NCBI GenBank assembly: GCA_032717465.1
Contig: CM064657.1
Location: 19,874,232 to 19,938,231 of the forward strand
Reading direction: 5' to 3'
Length of the DNA: 64,000 nt
From: Coenobita brevimanus
Lineage: Eukaryota > Arthropoda > Malacostraca > Decapoda > Coenobitidae
The notes beneath the pieces are model-generated. The model saw only the letters and a program-made list of their open reading frames with translations. It made no database searches and was not told the origin of the DNA. The position numbers were made by a program, and so were the translations under genes. Position 1 is the stretch's first letter. The number at the start of each line of letters is the position of its first letter. Below are positions 10,621 through 24,309 of this stretch, one piece after another.

Positions 10621-11299
10621 AAAGAGATGATCTTAAGTATTTTTTATTACTGACATACAATTTTATTTATTTATTTATTTTTTTATGACGAACAGACTGT
10701 ATAATACTTTATTCGTACAATTAACAGACCATTTTGGTATTTTTTTTTCTTCCCACTAACATTTTTCTTAAGGTTAACATGCGATTTTCTTTATTTGTCT
10801 TGATAACAGACGATTTAATTATCTTCGTATTGCTAACAGACGATTTTATTTCTTTCGGCAAACATATGATTTTAAATATTTTTACTGCTAACCGCCATTT
10901 TTTTTCCTTACTGCTAACAAATGTTATTAATTATCTATCTTACTAATGACATACGATTTTACCCACTGTTGATCCTCCAGTTAGAGAGGAAATAATGATG
11001 GCTATATTGTTACGTCCCCATCCCACACTGCCACAGGTTCCAACAGCAGTAGTTCAGAATAAGAAGAAGTTGCCCATTGAGTTATTTTTCCTAGAGGCAG
11101 CCTTTCAGTGTACATCAACACAGCAGCACTGGCATTCTAAATAAACATTGGCCTCTTAAGTTCACTGTCATTATTTTTCAGATTATCACACTTAATACTT
11201 GCCAGCTTCACTGTTTTTACAAGTACCGAAGATATACAAACTTCACTAACTGCACCGACACTGCACTACACTCAAACTGAACTGAAAACTGACCGAAAC
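10618..11299. other. Unassigned AT-rich region
   Basis: At 10700-10960 the phrase 'CTAACAnnCGATTTTATT' recurs about seven times at irregular spacing, so an old minisatellite is likely. No gene. Confidence 0.4.
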
Positions 11300-11764
11300 C
11301 AGGGGCGCACCCAGAAACTTGAGTAGGGGAGGTTTCCAAATTTCTTGCAGTCCTTTGCGAGCAAAGCAAACCCATACAGCTGTGGGGTCCCGGGGGAGGG
11401 GTACTGTAGGCCCCTCAGCATTTTTTTTTTTATATCTAACCAATAATTGATGAATAGGTCACTGCACTAAAATAATTCAATCTGTGTATTAATTGCTTTG
11501 CTTTAACTCTTGCAGTATTATTAAACGCTCATCATAACAACGCACATCATATCATAATTTATTAAACAGACATCATAAATATTTGATATTGTATGACAGT
11601 GCTGAACTGCATTCAGATGACTCGTGTGTATGAAAGTGATCATAGCGTGGGGTGAAGTTTGATTGTCGAAATAGGGCTGGTCAGACCGCACTTTGCAGTA
11701 ATTGGAGGAATCAGACTAAGGGGGGTTTCCGGGCAACCAGGAAACCCCCCTGGGTGCGCCCCTG
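11300..11764. mobile_element. Short TIR element (MITE), possibly hAT-like
   Basis: Perfect 15-base terminal inverted repeats CAGGGGCGCACCCAG / CTGGGTGCGCCCCTG bound a 465-base element. The 5-base sequence GAAAC flanks both sides and could be the target duplication. Subterminal GGTTTCC motifs occur at both ends, and a hairpin of G-run/C-run lies at 11721-11750. No transposase is inside. CAGGG termini suggest hAT, but hAT duplications are usually 8 bp, so the superfamily is uncertain. Confidence 0.75.
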
Positions 11765-12327
11765 GAAACTGCTCTAGTCTCTTCCTCATCCTTATATAGC
11801 CTTGCATTACTCTCGAAGCTTGTAGTACACTCTTGATGGGCAACAGTTATCAACTTGGAGACTTCCAATTCATGCCAGAGTTTTCTTACACTGGATAACA
11901 CTCTAAATTATTTAACATACAAACTGAGATAAAATTACATAATTTAACAATCACATAAATAAAACATTATAGAAAAAAGAGCACAAAAATTAACGTACAA
12001 CTCACAATATAACTGCGCTTACAAACAGCTAACTGGCAACTCTGACATGTAACGGTACTACTACAATCATCAGGAATTCTCCAGCACAATCTAATTGGCA
12101 AATCCCGCTTCTCAACAATATCTTACTTTCCTGTTTCGAAAAGTCTCCAGTAAGGCTAATAAATCGTCTGGAAACAGCAAGAATGCATTATGAAAAGAGT
12201 TAGTGAAGGCTCTATCTAGCCCCCGCAGTTTCTACCTCATTTCTTTAACCCATAGCACATTCATTATATTTACATACAAGCTCGGGAAGTGAAAGCGAGG
12301 TACTGTTTTATTCGACGTGCATCTGTC

Positions 12328-12330
<3 letters not shown>
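11765..12330. other. No recognisable feature
   Basis: AT-rich, with no repeats or ORFs of note. Confidence 0.4.
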
Positions 12331-12386
<56 letters not shown>

Positions 12387-12662
12387 AACATTGTAGCTCA
12401 AAAACTTTGTATATGATTTTAACTAAACTTGGAGAAAAGGCTGAGGGATTTCTAGTTGATTATTTTTTCTTTAATCAAAATAATAGGCTAAAGCTCAAAG
12501 TCACAGAACTTTGTTAAAATTTGACCTAGCAAGGTCAACTTACGAGATTTTATCCGATTTAGACCAAATTTTGTGGAAGGGTTGAGAATAAGGGGATTCG
12601 ATATTGAAAATTAACAATCAACAGTTCAGGTCACGAGGCAAGGTCAAAATTTTACTCTACAG

Positions 12663-12714
<52 letters not shown>

Positions 12715-13100
12715 GGAATAGTTAACAAAAAATTTCTGATTGCATCAAACTATTTGGAAGTTAATGATCAGACATGAGATTGGCCACTGGTTTTTAAAAT
12801 GAAGTCAAAGTTCAGTATCACAAGGGAAGCTAACTTTTAAAAGTTTTCATCCGATTTTGACCAGACTTTCGTAAAGGGTTTAGGGCACAGCAATATGAAG
12901 TGGCTGGATTTTGAGAAGACTTAGTTAAAGTTCAAGGCTGCATGAAAAGGTCAGATGTCATGGTCGCATGAATAGTTCAGCTTTAAACAGTTTTGATCCT
13001 ATATTGACTAAAGTTGGTGGAAAGGCTGAGCTTCAGGAAAGAATTAAGTATTTCGAATTTGAGAGCAGCAAGTCAAGGGTCAAGGTCACTGACAGCCAAA
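12331..13100. repeat. TG microsatellites with a degenerate dispersed repeat core
   Basis: (GT)n at 12331-12382 and (TG)n at 12665-12712. Around them four degenerate copies of a phrase like CCGATTTTGACCAAACTT, then GTGGAAAGGGTTGAGG, appear near 12415, 12550, 12850 and 13000, together with repeated AAGGTCAA words. A similar phrase is present in the tandem array at 50391-51095. Confidence 0.6.
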
Positions 13101-14259
13101 TGCGATACCCTTAGATCAGTTGTAGGGCGCGGGTATTGCTCTCTCTGGGTGCTCCTTTCAGTTTACGGTTGCCTTCTCTACTGTATGTATTTATGGTTTG
13201 GAGAGTTTTTCAAACTGGATAGTTTAGTGCCAGCCTTCAATGCCGGTACGAGAAGTCTTGTAAGCTGAAAAAGATCGTCTTTAGTTACCAACAATAGCCT
13301 ACGTCATTGCAGTAAAGGTAGTTAATAAAGTCGATTAGAGACAGTTAAAGTTTTGGTAAATGTTATTTTATTGATAGTGTTAATCACTGCTACATATTTT
13401 CATGGCGATTTATCATTTTGTCCTTACTTGTTACTTGCAGCCTATTTACGGTGCTACTGTGATTTGGATATTTTAAGTCTGCATCACTGAGTTCCTCCAT
13501 AATTTGCCCTTTGAATGGAAATGTACCGTAGCCGTGAATATTCGATCTTATATTTCCAGTTGTTGTCATTACTGGGGTTAATCCCCACATCCAGACTCCA
13601 GAGGACGTGATTTGTAGGATTTTTTTTTTTTTTTCCCATACTGCTACCAGGCGATTTCATTACACATAGGAGAACACACAGGTGCTAAATGGATTAGTTA
13701 AGGTTCTCCCCTGGAAAACAGAAACACCGATATGGGACTGCTATAAACAGTATTAACGACCCATACGGGGATTTCGTTTTTCAATTTCTCTATAAGCAGT
13801 ACATCATCACAAGGCTCCTACTGTCACTCGAAGTCCCCCAAGGCTGGAAAAAAATAATGTTTGTACACCTGTGTAGTAATCTCTGTGCAGTAACACGAGT
13901 ATGAATAGTCAATATCGTTATTTAAGTGAACCATAAACTAGGGTCAGCACTTATACATGTACGAAATATTTCGAACGATCATATTTCTGGCATTACTGTA
14001 GATTTCTGATGCACAGAAGCTTCCAGTTAGTGCCTAGTTTCAATCTTTTTTGTTATGCTGCGAGGCTTAACAGAGTTTTTTTTTTTCTTTCCGGAGGAAA
14101 TTTCATCAATTTATAATTGTTTAGTTCGTGTCCTTTTGTCATGATACTGAATATTTTACCCAAATATATGGACATTCAGTTGCCAAAACGTGTTAACGAC
14201 AACTTGTGTACCAGTACTCTGATTTTTCTACTCCATTACCATGAGAATGACTTTATTAC
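13101..14259. other. No recognisable feature
   Basis: Several short ORFs, none with recognisable protein similarity. No terminal repeats seen. Confidence 0.4.
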
Positions 14260-14480
14260 ATTCGGCTATGGCCAGGTGGTTAGCAACGAAGCTAACGACC
14301 CGTTAGCACCAAAGATCAAATCATGGTGAGGTCAGCTGGCGTCACTCTTCTCTGGTTGCTCTTACCAAAACTTGATGGGATGGTAGTTAGGAAAATGAGA
14401 ACCTAGCGTAACACACAAGGGAGATAACTGGCATAGTGTACGATGCAATGGCTTTATATGCCAGGGTGGTGAGTGCATAA
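14260..14480 (+). mobile_element. Possible tRNA-derived SINE head
   Basis: A box A-like TGGCCAGGTGG (about 14269-14279) and a box B-like AGATCAAATC (about 14313-14322) lie at tRNA-like spacing. I see no clear 3' tail and no second copy in the window, so this stays tentative. Confidence 0.3.
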
Positions 14481-14880
14481 CCAACTCAAAGGGCTAGGTC
14501 ACTGGGATGAACACCGTGGCTTCAGTGTCCCCCACCTAGACCTTACCCTCTATCTCCATACGATCCGGTTCACTTTTGGAAAGTCTTCTGGAACTGAAGG
14601 TAGACACAGCCTCAATTAATTCTTTCACGAATAAAAATACAGCATCAGTAAAAATTCATCCTCTTGGGGGAGCCGGAGAAAAATGTCATGGTACTGATAG
14701 AGTTAATGTATTCACTACGATCAACATATTTCCTATTTATTTCTGGCTCCCGATTGACGATTTTTATTATTTAGGAAAAGGCGCTTTTAGTCAAATGGAA
14801 CTTTGGTAACTAATGCTGGCTACACCGAGCCACACGAGAGTGAAACCCCCTCTCCCATTAGAAAATAATAATTGGAGGAG

Positions 14881-15080
14881 AACGACTGAAAATATGTGGT
14901 ACGAATGAAAACATGCGGTACGAATGAAAATATACGGTACGAAGGAAAATATGATACGAATGAAAATATACGGTGCGCATGAAAATATACGATACGAATG
15001 AAAACATGCAGAAGGAATACGATACGAATGAAAATATACAGAACGCATGAAAATATGCGATACGAATGAAGATATATGTC
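14881..15080. repeat. Minisatellite, about 10 units of ~20 bp
   Basis: Units of the form GAATGAAAATATACGGTAC repeat head to tail with substitutions and small indels. ORFs on the opposite strand (FHSYRI repeats) are by-products. Confidence 0.9.
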
Positions 15081-15489
15081 ATTACAGTGGAGGGGTTAAC
15101 GGGCTGAGTTTGAGAGATATCTCATAATCCAATAAATAAATGGCTATATAAAAAATGAATAAAAAATCATGCCGCGGAACCTAGAACGTTTCTAATGACT
15201 TTTTAAAGGCAGATGGGGTTAGCTGCTGACGATAGCCTGGAACCCCCCTACCAACGAAATCCCTCCTCTTAGCTTAGTAAAAAATCTTTCGCCTGTAGCA
15301 GTGACAAAGCTACAGTATGACGTGGGACTAGGGGGATTAACCACATCAGTCCAGTAACGTCCAGGTAATTTCAATTTTATTCTTGTTACCTTCAGACGGT
15401 TAATTCAGTGGGAAGAGATTTTTCGAGATGGAGAGGGTGGCTACCTAGTAAGTTCGCCTGTTCAATACGTAAGAGCTTTCCTTTATTCT
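15081..15489. other. No recognisable feature
   Basis: Unique-looking sequence without supported genes. Confidence 0.4.
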
Positions 15490-15492
15490 GAA

Positions 15493-15559
<67 letters not shown>
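15490..15559. repeat. CT microsatellite
   Basis: About 35 CT units. Confidence 0.97.
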
Positions 15560-15561
<2 letters not shown>

Positions 15562-15735
15562 GTTACGAATTGTCTAAAATTTGACCTACTGGCTGTATAA
15601 AGAATTAAGCGAAATTGAGAAAGGTGCTTTGAAGTCTCCTTTTCTAAAGCCATTGACAATACCCAGAGTATCAATGTCTGTTCTGAGTTCAGGTTACACA
15701 ATTTTCACAACCAACCTACGGTCACTAGTCGCACT

Positions 15736-15737
<2 letters not shown>

Positions 15738-15776
<39 letters not shown>

Positions 15777-15925
15777 CAATGGTAACTGTCATAGTAGTAG
15801 TAGTAGTTGCAGGAGGAGGAGGAGGAGGAGGAGGAGGAGGAGAAGTAGGAGAAGGAGAGTTGTGGTTGTGGTGGTGATGGTAATAATGATAGTAGTAGTA
15901 GCAGTAGTAGTAGTAGTAGTAGTAG
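15738..15925. repeat. AAT, GGA and GTA trinucleotide arrays
   Basis: (AAT)n at about 15738-15773, (GGA)n at about 15811-15843 and (GTA)n at about 15889-15925, with mixed spacers. Confidence 0.93.
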
Positions 15926-17185
15926 CATAACAGTAAAATTTGATTGGTATTTCCAATAGTTTAGCAGTGTAATGTAGCAACCGTGCCCGTGGCCGCTGTA
16001 CCGCCAAGGACATTGTTGCACCACTATAGCTAGAGCGAAGGGTATGGCAAAAAGTCAAAAAAACTAAGGATGAGCTGAAGAAATGTCTATGGTTGGCTAT
16101 GAACAACAGATAAAATAAAGTTGTAGGAAGTAACATACAGTACTATAATTTTCCCCTTCGGCCCAATGTGCTATAATTTTTATCCTTGCTCTCTCCTGGC
16201 ACATATAGTAACCATAGGACAGACTCCGAAAGGTGAAGTAAGATACAACCTTCTTTTATTCTCTTCAGAGCGATGTAGCTTTTTTCGTTTTTCTTTTAAC
16301 TTTATCAAGATTTTTAGTTAACAATAGAAAGAGATATACTGAAGAGGCTATAGAAAGCTACAGGTATATATAACTGGAAAAGGGTCTCCTAGGCTGAATA
16401 AACTTGTCTTGGAATAGCTAGAAGAAAATAATTTGAATAAAATGTTCTGAGGACACGCAGGCTTGTATTCCCAGCGGTCAAGGAAACCCCTTAACACATC
16501 CGTACTGATTTATTTATGGATACGACTGACTAATACCGTTTTGTATGCTATTTAGGCAAAGTATGGTGATATTAAAATAATTAAGCAACACAAAAGAGGA
16601 CGGCAAGGTGTAATAAGCAAAACAAATCGCTTAGGAAGAGGTATTAGGGAGCTTCCTTAATCGACAAGTATACGTGATCCAGAGTAAACTCAGTGATATA
16701 GGCTACCCCAAGTAACCATAATCATTGAGTTAACACTTTATAGACGGTATTCACCTTTGTATCATCTGGAAGGAAGGAGAAAATGAAGAAGAAGAAGAAG
16801 AAGATGATGATGATGATGATGATGATGACTTTTAATACCTACCAACTGGAGGAGGATTATCAATACAGACAATATTTTTTTCCTAGCCCCACATTTCCTC
16901 CAAGAATATGACCCGCAAACGTCGGTGCTATATCTGTTTACCTAATTGCACAGCTTGTACTAAATGAGCAGGGAGATGGGGAAAACAAACTTATTCCAGA
17001 AGCCTTACCGGACCAGAAATGAAATTGGAGCTAGTGCTTGATATGTTGCTCTGCCGGCATTAGTTGAAATGGGGGTTTGCGTTTTACAGTAAATGGCTTC
17101 ATAACGGCTCTCTCTTTCCCATCTATTCTGTACATTACATCTCAATTCTGGTTTGTACTCTTAATTCAGATTATTTTTATATTAA
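15926..17185. other. No gene seen; small GAA/GAT microsatellite
   Basis: (GAA)n(GAT)n at 16786-16827. The rest shows no recognised feature. Confidence 0.4.
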
Positions 17186-17442
17186 TGTGATATGAATAAC
17201 GTGCAAGAGATTGCTGAGGTGTTATACGAAAAACAGTAATATAAATAACATACGGAAGAATGCGGAGGTGTAATATGCAAAACAGTATGAAAATAACACA
17301 ATTGCAAGAGAAAGTTGAGGAGTAATACGCAAAATTTTTAAATAAATAACATAACTGTAAGGGAGTGCTGAAATGCAATATGCAAAAATGTTATATAACC
17401 AACATTCAAGAGAATGCTGAAATAGACTATGCAAAATAAATC
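17186..17442. repeat. Minisatellite, about 5 units of ~50 bp
   Basis: Each unit reads roughly ATAACATACAAGAGAATGCT, then GAGGTGTAATATGCAAAAC. Five diverged units are aligned head to tail. Confidence 0.85.
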
Positions 17443-18663
17443 CCTAACGATGAATCGCTACGAGGCAGTCCATGATACTTTGAGTACGGCTGAGAGTCAC
17501 CTACTGGTCTTTTAACCATCATGAGTAGATGATTTGTTTTCACCTCAGGGAACTAGATCACTCATACAAAATGATTACTTAGCCAGGGTTGTGTGAAATT
17601 TGAATAGTCTTGGTTGTGAGGTAGGAATGAATCTCCTTAGTTACTAGTAAAATTTATCTTCCAGTTGGCCTCATTTAGCCATTAACTGAGCTGAAGGAGG
17701 TTAGGGATCTTGGTTAAATGGGATCAAATGGACTATATTCTATCCAACCCTGTGATGTATTTTTTTTTAAATTCTTCCTGGCTTCCAATAGTTGTATTCA
17801 GAGTAAGGAAGATGTGGTGGAGAAGCTATTGAAGGCCATAGAGCATCTAACCCCTTCAGTTAAAACAAAAAAAAAGCAAAGTAAGATGTTTTGGTGGTGT
17901 CAGAAACAATACATACGTCACAGGGTTGAAGAGTTTATTGCATCATTCCGATGACGCATTTTTCGTTCATTCTTGAAATTGAACAGCCATTTTATTCAGA
18001 CTAGTAGGAGTTTCCGAAACAGAACACCTACAATTATTCATGATCAAGCCCCTTCACTATTTCAGGTCTGCCCAAAGTTGAATGAAATCGTCTGGTGATA
18101 GCAAGAAAGAAATGAGAAAGCACTCAGAGACCACATGTCTCCGCCAATGCCAATGAAATTTATGATTTATTGCTGTGATTCCTCTATCTACCAGGCGAAT
18201 AGTTTTACGGCTGTAGATTGTCAATTAATTCTACGATCTTAGTCTGCCTTGTTTCATAGTCTTAGAGAGCCCATGCCTAAATTTATGATATTATACATCC
18301 TAATCTGTATCCACTTCAAAATCCAACCAACATTTCCTTAACTCACTGCCCATATATCCACCAAGTTTCACTGAAGACGGAGAACATTTCTTTGAAATAT
18401 ACACAAATACAGAAATAGACATGGGAGAATGCATAGCATAACCTATGTCCATTATCGCAGGCGGAGGTAATAAGATACATCATCAGCTTCAGCGGGTTAA
18501 TTCCCTCATCTAAACACGTTGTGTATGTTTAATTTTGCCGTGTAAAAAGAAAAAATAAATAAATTATTTTTTAAAAAGTGTTTGCTATATGTAAAGATCT
18601 GTTCCATGGTGCACTGTGCTGCATCTGTGACGTCTGTGTGGACATTATCATAATCAGATGGTG

Positions 18664-18665
<2 letters not shown>
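17443..18665. other. Unassigned region
   Basis: It holds a 78-codon ORF at 17718-17954 with no recognisable domain. Near 18360 is a CCACCAAGTTTCACTGAAG phrase resembling the core of the repeats at 12.4 and 50.4 kb. Confidence 0.35.

Positions 18666-18714
<49 letters not shown>
18666..18714. repeat. CT microsatellite
   Basis: About 24 CT units. Confidence 0.97.
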
Positions 18715-18718
<4 letters not shown>

Positions 18719-19303
18719 CGAGTATTCCATTCAGATTTCGCTCTCCTTCCCCCACCATATGCTCACACCTAGCCACCACACAGGTTATAAACATCATTAA
18801 ATTTACAGATCTTAAAAATAAAACCTCTTAATAGTAGTGTATGCTGAAATGCTGAGATATGTATAATATCTGATTATTCTGATTCACTAATTTCATTATT
18901 GATATGATATAGCACGGTAGGTCTGCGATAAGGTTTTCATTTCTTTGTAGAGTCGGTTAATTCCATCAGCAGATTAAAACTGTCTTCTATCTGCAAGAGT
19001 AAGTTCTCACAGGGTATGCCGAGGCTGTGCACAATGGATCAAGGAGGACAAAGATAACGAGTCCTGCACAGCCGCTGTAGTCAGAAATAACTTTTAACCT
19101 AATCCATACTGCCACAAAGTAATCCTTACTGCCAGGATTCCAGTGCTGGCTGAGTGGGATGGCCCAGCCTGGATGCCATTTACTGACTGATCTATCCTGT
19201 GTGAGGCATCTCAAGCATAAAGGCTGTCTCATTAAAAGCTATGCTGCATGTCTTGCTTGCCATATTCGTCTTGCTTTTGAAGACTATCTGTTTATTTCTC
19301 TAT
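18715..19303. other. No recognisable feature
   Basis: No supported gene or repeat. Confidence 0.4.
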
Positions 19304-19425
19304 TTGTCTATCTGTCTATCTATACCCAATCGCCTAAACCCTGTAAGGTGGAGCCACAAACAAAGGGCCTCTATGTCATCCTGCCCTCCGCCATCTTCAT
19401 GTCCTCCCTCCATCTTAACACCCCA
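19304..19425 (-). mobile_element. LINE 3' end fragment, TAGA-tail family
   Basis: Begins with CTGTCTATCTATACCC and continues with an inverted, diverged match to the 3' end of the LINE at 1728-2428 (Cys/Pro-rich codons in the antisense frame). Confidence 0.7.
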
Positions 19426-19714
19426 TTCTATCATATATTTCGCCATTCCGTCCCTCAGTCTCATCTTCGAAGACACGCACATTGAACAGGGCAAGATTAC
19501 ATTATTATATCTAGTCATTTAGGAGTTTGTAGCATACAATAGCGGACATGAGTATAACTCCATTTTTTTAGTCAAACGGTTATAAACACAATTTTCTCAA
19601 ATGTTTGTAGGGTTCCAAACACCGTATCACTAGATTTCATGTGTTGTTTTACTCTCTTGTTAAACAATGTAAGGAGGTGGACGATATTTGTGTGCATAGT
19701 AGTGCTGTACACCT

Positions 19715-19718
<4 letters not shown>

Positions 19719-19779
<61 letters not shown>
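19719..19779. repeat. GA microsatellite
   Basis: About 30 GA units. Confidence 0.97.
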
Positions 19780-20545
<766 letters not shown>

Positions 20546-20622
20546 AGCGACAAAAGCAGCAAGAATAAAATTGAAAAGTCCTTCCCAGTCATCATAGACA
20601 AGTTACAAGTAGTGAATGTGTA

Positions 20623-21442
20623 CAGTCATAAGAAAACTATCGTTACACTTCAGAGCTATGCACTGTAAGACAAGGACGAAGTGTTGTGGAATGACGGGAC
20701 AGGAAAGTTTGTGTCCCCAGACCCGTCCATGTCTGTTATGTGAGACACAGATATTAGAAATTGTGCTAGAGGTAATAAAAGCTAATTAGATCGTTTGACC
20801 TCTGTGCATAGAGACAATACGTTTTATTATCCAGCACGGAATTCATTAATTAAAAATAGTACAAAATGGTTTAGAGTGGACAACACACATGCAGACCGGC
20901 AATGAGTATGTGCACCCATGCCAGACGTATGATAGTAATTCAGCCGATACAAGCCAAGGTAGTAAATTTCAATGTAATAATATGTAGTGCTTTCCACATA
21001 TAATAAATGTTGAGTAGAAGGAAAATAATAATACGTGTTCAGTCTCATTGCTTTATTATTTTGTATACACACCCTATGCTTCCAAAACAGCCTCTAGACG
21101 TCGACGCATGGATGTCACCAACTGAAGCATCCATCTAAAGCATTTAACCACCCATCCAAAGCAAACTCGTGCACCGCTCCTACACTATCATGAAAAAAAA
21201 AAAAAAAAACGGTCGATGCCTATAGATTTAATACACTTCCAAATAATTTATTTGTTGTATTCCATTGTAGGAAAATAATAAACGTGCCTAGCTTCATTAT
21301 TAATCCCCGGCACATTATTTCAACTCTTGTGGCAACACTAGATAGCGGAGGGGCGAACAGCAAGGACTCGCCCACAGAGCCCAGCTAACGTTCGTTTTGC
21401 GTTGAACATTCCTGGAGGTAACGATAGTTTTTCTTATGACTG
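20623..21442 (-). mobile_element. Mariner/Tc1-type element, internally deleted, 820 bp
   Basis: Terminal inverted repeats start CAGTCATAAGAAAACTATCG on the left, with the reverse complement ending CTTATGACTG on the right. TA dinucleotides flank both (20621-20622 and 21443-21444). The minus strand at about 21070-21120 codes for MRRRLEAVLEA followed by a stop, a typical C-terminus of Tc1-like transposases. The rest of the transposase is missing. A second copy lacking the right end lies at 45202-45752. Confidence 0.8.
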
Positions 21443-21616
21443 TACATTTCTGCTGGAAATGTGTGATCCTTTCTGTCAGACAAAAAAAAAAAAAAAAAAA
21501 AAAAAAAGAAGACTAGTTGTTAGATATTATTGGCTATCCAGTTCTGTGATTTTAAATAATGTCATTAGTTTGAAGGTAGTTGCGCATATACAATACCTGA
21601 CATGTAGCATAGTTAA
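21443..21616. other. Short unique spacer with poly-A run
   Basis: Contains an A-run at about 21482-21506 and ends in the TTAA at 21613-21616. Confidence 0.4.
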
Positions 21617-22550
21617 CCCTTAAATACCGAAGCACGTCAATGTACTTGTTGACCACTTTAGCCTTCTCAGTCGAATCACATCATTATAACGCGCCTTGTA
21701 AAAAGCTGCCTGCACATTGCTCCACCCCGATTGTGACGTATATCCCTCCAGGCCAATGAAAACTAACCCCTCCGGACTCAGGTTGGGTGATCCGGCAACT
21801 CTGGGGGCAGGGGGGGTCACCCCCCCCCCCTCTCGGCCCACCCATTTCCTGAATGTTTCGTCATCTGTCACGTAATAACCCTCTCTGAAGACCCTCCCAC
21901 CCCTCTGTACGCCCCAATAGGACGTTGTTAGTCGAAGTTTTCCCCTCCCCCAACCACGAGGCCCATTCCATCCTTTCCATCCCCCTCCAGCCCCCCCACC
22001 TTCCCCCCCTACCTTGTATACCCTTGCCTACCCTACCCTCTCCCTCCCTTTCGGCCCCATACTACCCTCCTACCCCCAATAAACCATCGTTTGATAGCAA
22101 GCACGCAGCTTGGCTTGCTCTCCCCCCCCCACGCCTCCCCTTCCCCACTCCCCCCACCCCCAGCACATGTACACGTGCTTTATATGTATTGCCTCGATGT
22201 TTTTTTTTTCCCTGTGCCTTTTCGTACCTGAACATAATAAATGCTTCTCTGTATACCATTCTATACATGCAAACACGTGCAATAACAAGCATCTGAGCCC
22301 CAGCGCCCCCACCACCACCCAGCCCCATCCCCCCACCACCACCCCTCCACCTCGATACATCTATTACTCCACATACGTGTATTATCTCCCCACACCTGCA
22401 AACACACCTGCTTGCATAGTTGATATGATAAATCACATAGATTTTGTTTGTTTCAACTAGCCAAATTGGTTGTTACCATAAATGATCTCCCATGGTTCAA
22501 TGTACTCGTTGTGAGCCTTCTCCCCGATCGAATTTTATCTCCCCACACGT

Positions 22551-24046
22551 TCAGCTAAGCAAGTAGAAAGTGCGAAAAAATACTGGGGTATATGGAGACA
22601 TCTGGCAGTTCCCTATAGTAAGACCACTTATCTTTATGAATGAATCGCTCAGAACCTACTGTAGAGCCTGTGAAAGGCGGACCGTGATTGGCTGAACTTT
22701 TTAGTGGTGGTGAAGGACATATTCTCATCATATTGTATAAAGGTAAATCAAGGTTAATAACTAATAAGTGGCATGAAACAATGTATAGAGAATACTACAG
22801 TATTTAATGATCGAACGTGGAGTATAATAAAGAAATAAGCGTCAGCAATCTGCAAAACGTAGCTGGCAACATAGCCAGAAGAGCAGCATGTCAGCTGGTA
22901 GTTTCGTTTATTCATAATATTCGAAGCAGTGGAAACGAAGTCTAGTGAATCAGATTAATAGATGTTGAACTCTAACGAAGAGAATCTGCAACGTTTTGTT
23001 CAGCGAATGTAATACTGGTATTACAATTCATTAATTTCAAGGGTTATTATGCTCTATGACACATGATATCTGTTAATGTGCATAGGCAGTAAATTAATAC
23101 TAAACTATTTGTTGTCTAACTACCTTTTATATTTCACCAAATGTAATATACTGAAATAAGAAGAGAGAAGACTGTACAAAGCCAGTAAGACCTTGTAGTA
23201 CAAGGGAGAAGGAAGTAGAGAGGGACAGGAAGCACGAGGAAAAAAGAAAGAAACGAGGGACAGTTTAAGAGTTGAAAAGGATTGATTCGGGACCAAAGGG
23301 GCGCCAAAAACCTTTAAGTATCGCCCACGTCTCTGCAGACAATACCCCCTCACGGCGCTCATTCTCATTATAAATGCATTTCATTGGAATCGCAAAATTA
23401 TAATAAGATAATCAGCAACATTCATATATTTTGAGATGGTTACCTTAAAATTCTTCCTAGCAGCTCCACTTGATAACTTTCACGTCCATGAGGTGCATAA
23501 GACATCGTTCTGTAACATCAAACAGGGACTAGGTAACCAAATATTCAGTTTTAATTTGCAGCACCTAACCAACACCGATCCCTCCCCCACAGTGTTCGGA
23601 GGAGATGGTAGGAAAGAGACAACGATGAAGTCAGTGGAATGAAGGGGCTACCAAATGGGTAACTAGCGTCATTTAACACTGGCAGCCGTGGGGTTGTTCC
23701 TCATCTGAATACATAATTATGTTGCTTGATTGTTAATCAGTCCTCGGATGTAGGCGAAGTTGTTAAGCCCCGTCCACAACCTGCCTATCGGGCAGTAACT
23801 GGCGGACTGTGCCCTCATCGGGCACAGTCTGTCAGGCATGACTGTGATGTTGTCCAAACTGCTGAGTAGTTGGTCAGGCAGTAAAGCTGACCAGTAGTCA
23901 GTAGGTGGTCGACAGCAATTGAGTGCGATATGACCATGCGCAATGCAGTTGAAAAGAAAAAAAATAACTCAGTATAGCATGTAAATTATTGCAATTGTAA
24001 ATAAAGAAAACAATGAAGAGTGCAGAAAAACAACTTTGTTAAAGAG
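22551..24046. repeat. Left arm of a large inverted repeat
   Basis: About 1.5 kb that recurs inverted at 25288-26830 with only scattered differences. It includes mirrored 82- and 68-codon ORFs that I do not regard as genes. The inner 280 bases (23767-24046) follow a TTAA and start GCCCCGTCCACAAC. Confidence 0.92.
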
Positions 24047-24309
24047 CATGGTTTGAGGATCAGGGCCACCTAGAACTTTTGCTTTGGCCTTGCAACAGCC
24101 CGGACCTAAATCCCATTGAGAGAATTTGAGCCAATATTGTTAATGTTTGGGAGCCCAACGAGGAAAGGACGCCACAGCGACTGTTGCGTCACATGATGAG
24201 GGAGTGGGAGATCCTCAATGGAAAGCCTCACATCATTCACGGTCATGTGGCGTCATTATCTGACCGCCTTCACGATGTAATTACCAGCAATGATCTCTGG
24301 ACAAAATAA
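24046..24309 (+). pseudogene. Tc1/mariner-type transposase C-terminal fragment
   Basis: One frame reads AWFEDQGHLELLLWPCNSPD and then LNPIERI before an in-frame stop (probably a mutated Trp codon). It goes on to ANIVNVWEP and LHDVITSNDLWTK, then the natural stop at 24307-24309. The SPDLNPIE motif marks the last catalytic region of Tc1/mariner DDE transposases. The N-terminal helix-turn-helix part and the first two catalytic acidic residues are absent. It cannot work. Confidence 0.85.

Noticed and set aside
12331..12712. Possible CRISPR-like spaced repeats
   Set aside because: Eukaryotic microsatellites with degenerate flanks; no regular repeat-spacer pattern.
17718..17954. 78-codon ORF with a KKQSKMFWW stretch
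   Set aside because: No recognisable domain, no supporting context; ORFs this long are expected by chance here.
23120..23368. 82-codon ORF present in both palindrome arms (also 26015-26263)
   Set aside because: Its duplication is explained by the inverted repeat; no domain, and the opposite strand is equally open in parts.
24046..24309. Transposase of the 20.6 kb mariner-type element
   Set aside because: Its C-terminal sequence (TSNDLWTK) differs from the MRRRLEAVLEA end encoded at 21.1 kb, so it is another family.
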